This document shows, piece by piece, positions 4,457 through 5,457 of a stretch of 5,457 nucleotides of DNA (position 1 is the stretch's first letter; every line of letters starts with the position of its first letter). Made by a program: the position numbers and the translations under genes. The DNA lies in assembly GCA_946481105.1 (NCBI GenBank), contig CAMLMM010000100.1, forward strand, positions 1 to 5,457, in the 5' to 3' direction. This DNA comes from an uncultured Alphaproteobacteria bacterium. Lineage in GTDB: Bacteria; Pseudomonadota; Alphaproteobacteria; Micavibrionales; Micavibrionaceae. The notes below the pieces were generated by a model. That model was given only the letters and a program-made list of their open reading frames with translations. It did not search any database and was not told the origin of the DNA.

Positions 4457-5457
4457 ATGTCTGCACCTCATATGCCTGCCGTTACGCGGAAGGATATTAT
4501 TAGATTTGCCAGATTTTACTGGTCAGAGAAAAAACTTTTTGGTCTGTTAGCGGTTGTTTTTCTCGGCATATCTGTCGGGGCGGATGTGTTTTATCCAATA
4601 TTCAGCGGTCGATTGGTCGATAGTCTGACATCGCTTGACCCTAAGGCCGAAGGCAGCCTCAACCAGGTTTTAAAAGCTTTTGTGGCCTTGATGGGAATTC
4701 AGCTCACACATAGTTGGCTCTGGGCGGCGGCCTTTTGGTACTGGAACAAATTCGCCGTGCATAACATGTATCGTCTGCTGACGGATGCTCTCCGCAAGGT
4801 GCAACGATTCTCAACCGACTGGCATGTCAATAGCTTTGCCGGGGCGACGGTACGCAAAATCACGCGTGGCATGTGGTCATTCGATGTATTTGAAGACACA
4901 ATCTATATGGGTTTTTTCCCAGCCTCGATTATAGCGATTGGTATGACTGTTATGTTGATTATACAGGTGCCTATTGTTGGATGGTTTGCTCTGCCGACGG
5001 TTGCGTTATTCGTCATTGCCAGTATCTGGCTGGCCCTGAAAGTCAATATGCCACGATTCAAGAAATCGGCGGAGCAGGACACGACTGTTGGCGCGACGAT
5101 CGCCGATATCATGACAGCCATCCCCACGGTTAAGAGTTTCGCCGGGGAAAAACGCGAAGATGAGCGGTTTGCCGTTGTTGCGGGCGAATGGCGCAAGCGG
5201 GCGCAGAATGCGTGGCTGACCGCGACGGTTGTAGATTTTGCGCGCGTTCATATTCGTATCGTTCTGATGATAGGTATGATCAGCCTGACCATTTATATGT
5301 GGTATGAAGGGAAGGCAACGCCGGGTGACGTAACCTTGGCAATTACATCGTTTTTTATCATCGGCGGCTATTTGCGCGATATCGGACGTCAAACAACCGA
5401 GTTGCTGCGTTCGGTCAGTGAAATGGAAGATGTTGTATCTTTCTGGCTGCGGCAGGA
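4457..5457 (+). CDS. ABC exporter half-transporter, transmembrane domain (3' end beyond window)
   Basis: The first 333 residues of an inner-membrane ABC transporter of the MsbA/ATM1-like exporter type. The sequence is open to the window edge. Six hydrophobic segments fit one exporter membrane domain: about 27-47, 72-95, 152-172, 173-195, 262-282 and 291-308. Residues 214-238 (ADIMTAIPTVKSFAGEKRED core) match the cytoplasmic coupling region typical of these exporters. The segment NSFAGATVRKITRGMW (125-140) is the equivalent region of the first cytoplasmic loop. The ATP-binding domain with Walker A, signature and Walker B would follow beyond 5457 and is not seen. The ATG at 4457 has AGGAG 9 nt upstream. 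Codon use is looser than in typA, with some ATA and AGA. Substrate cannot be inferred. The protein should dimerise, either with itself or with a partner outside the window. Confidence 0.93.
   Translation, partial: MSAPHMPAVTRKDIIRFARFYWSEKKLFGLLAVVFLGISVGADVFYPIFSGRLVDSLTSLDPKAEGSLNQVLKAFVALMGIQLTHSWLWAAAFWYWNKFAVHNMYRLLTDALRKVQRFSTDWHVNSFAGATVRKITRGMWSFDVFEDTIYMGFFPASIIAIGMTVMLIIQVPIVGWFALPTVALFVIASIWLALKVNMPRFKKSAEQDTTVGATIADIMTAIPTVKSFAGEKREDERFAVVAGEWRKRAQNAWLTATVVDFARVHIRIVLMIGMISLTIYMWYEGKATPGDVTLAITSFFIIGGYLRDIGRQTTELLRSVSEMEDVVSFWLRQ

Noticed and set aside
4240..4498. Open frame without ATG running from the spacer into the ABC gene
   Set aside because: No credible start codon or Shine-Dalgarno, and it overlaps the well-supported start of the exporter.
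4699..5392. Minus-strand frames opposite the ABC exporter
   Set aside because: They are antisense to a gene with clear membrane segments and a coupling-helix motif, and show no domain of their own.

Overview
The window looks like ordinary chromosomal DNA from an alphaproteobacterium. The evidence is an alphaproteobacterial-style tRNA-Arg(CCG), a TypA/BipA GTPase of bacterial type, and a VOC protein with the 'YHPNYYGAF.LDPDGHNIE' signature that I recall from proteobacterial relatives. GC is moderate (roughly 50-55 % by eye), with GC-rich third positions in the housekeeping gene. Genus and family cannot be fixed from this sequence alone.

Layout, left to right. (1) Positions 1-74 are a tRNA-Arg(CCG) missing its first three bases at the window edge. 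Its last 19 bases plus three more recur exactly at 172-193, which resembles an integrase attachment-site scar. (2) Positions 75-449 hold no gene. They contain the att-like repeat and a nested imperfect palindrome (224-392) with the look of a dispersed REP/MITE-type repeat. (3) Two small vicinal-oxygen-chelate (VOC) proteins are divergently transcribed from a 75-bp spacer (450-833 minus, 909-1289 plus). (4) On the minus strand, a 192-residue exported or membrane-anchored protein of unknown function (1468-2046) is followed, with a 17-nt overlap, by a very basic 62-residue reading frame (1296-1484). That frame has its own Shine-Dalgarno and coding-like third positions, and it converges on the second VOC gene with a 6-nt gap. 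(5) typA (2245-4083 minus) starts with GTG and has a strong intrinsic terminator behind it. (6) A 373-bp spacer (4084-4456) separates typA from a divergent ABC exporter gene. It contains a perfect 9-bp inverted repeat whose right arm covers the Shine-Dalgarno of a 19-codon reading frame. (7) An ABC exporter gene begins at 4457 and runs off the right edge, with only its transmembrane domain inside the window.

The genes do not form an evident single pathway. TypA is a stress- and cold-related ribosome GTPase, the ABC protein is a half-transporter of unknown substrate, and the VOC proteins are small metal-site enzymes or binding proteins of unknown substrate. I see no CRISPR array, transposase, integrase, phage gene or clear new defence system. 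The most notable unexplained structures are the tRNA 3'-end duplication, the SD-covering hairpin ahead of the 19-codon frame, and the overlapping 192/62-residue gene pair.
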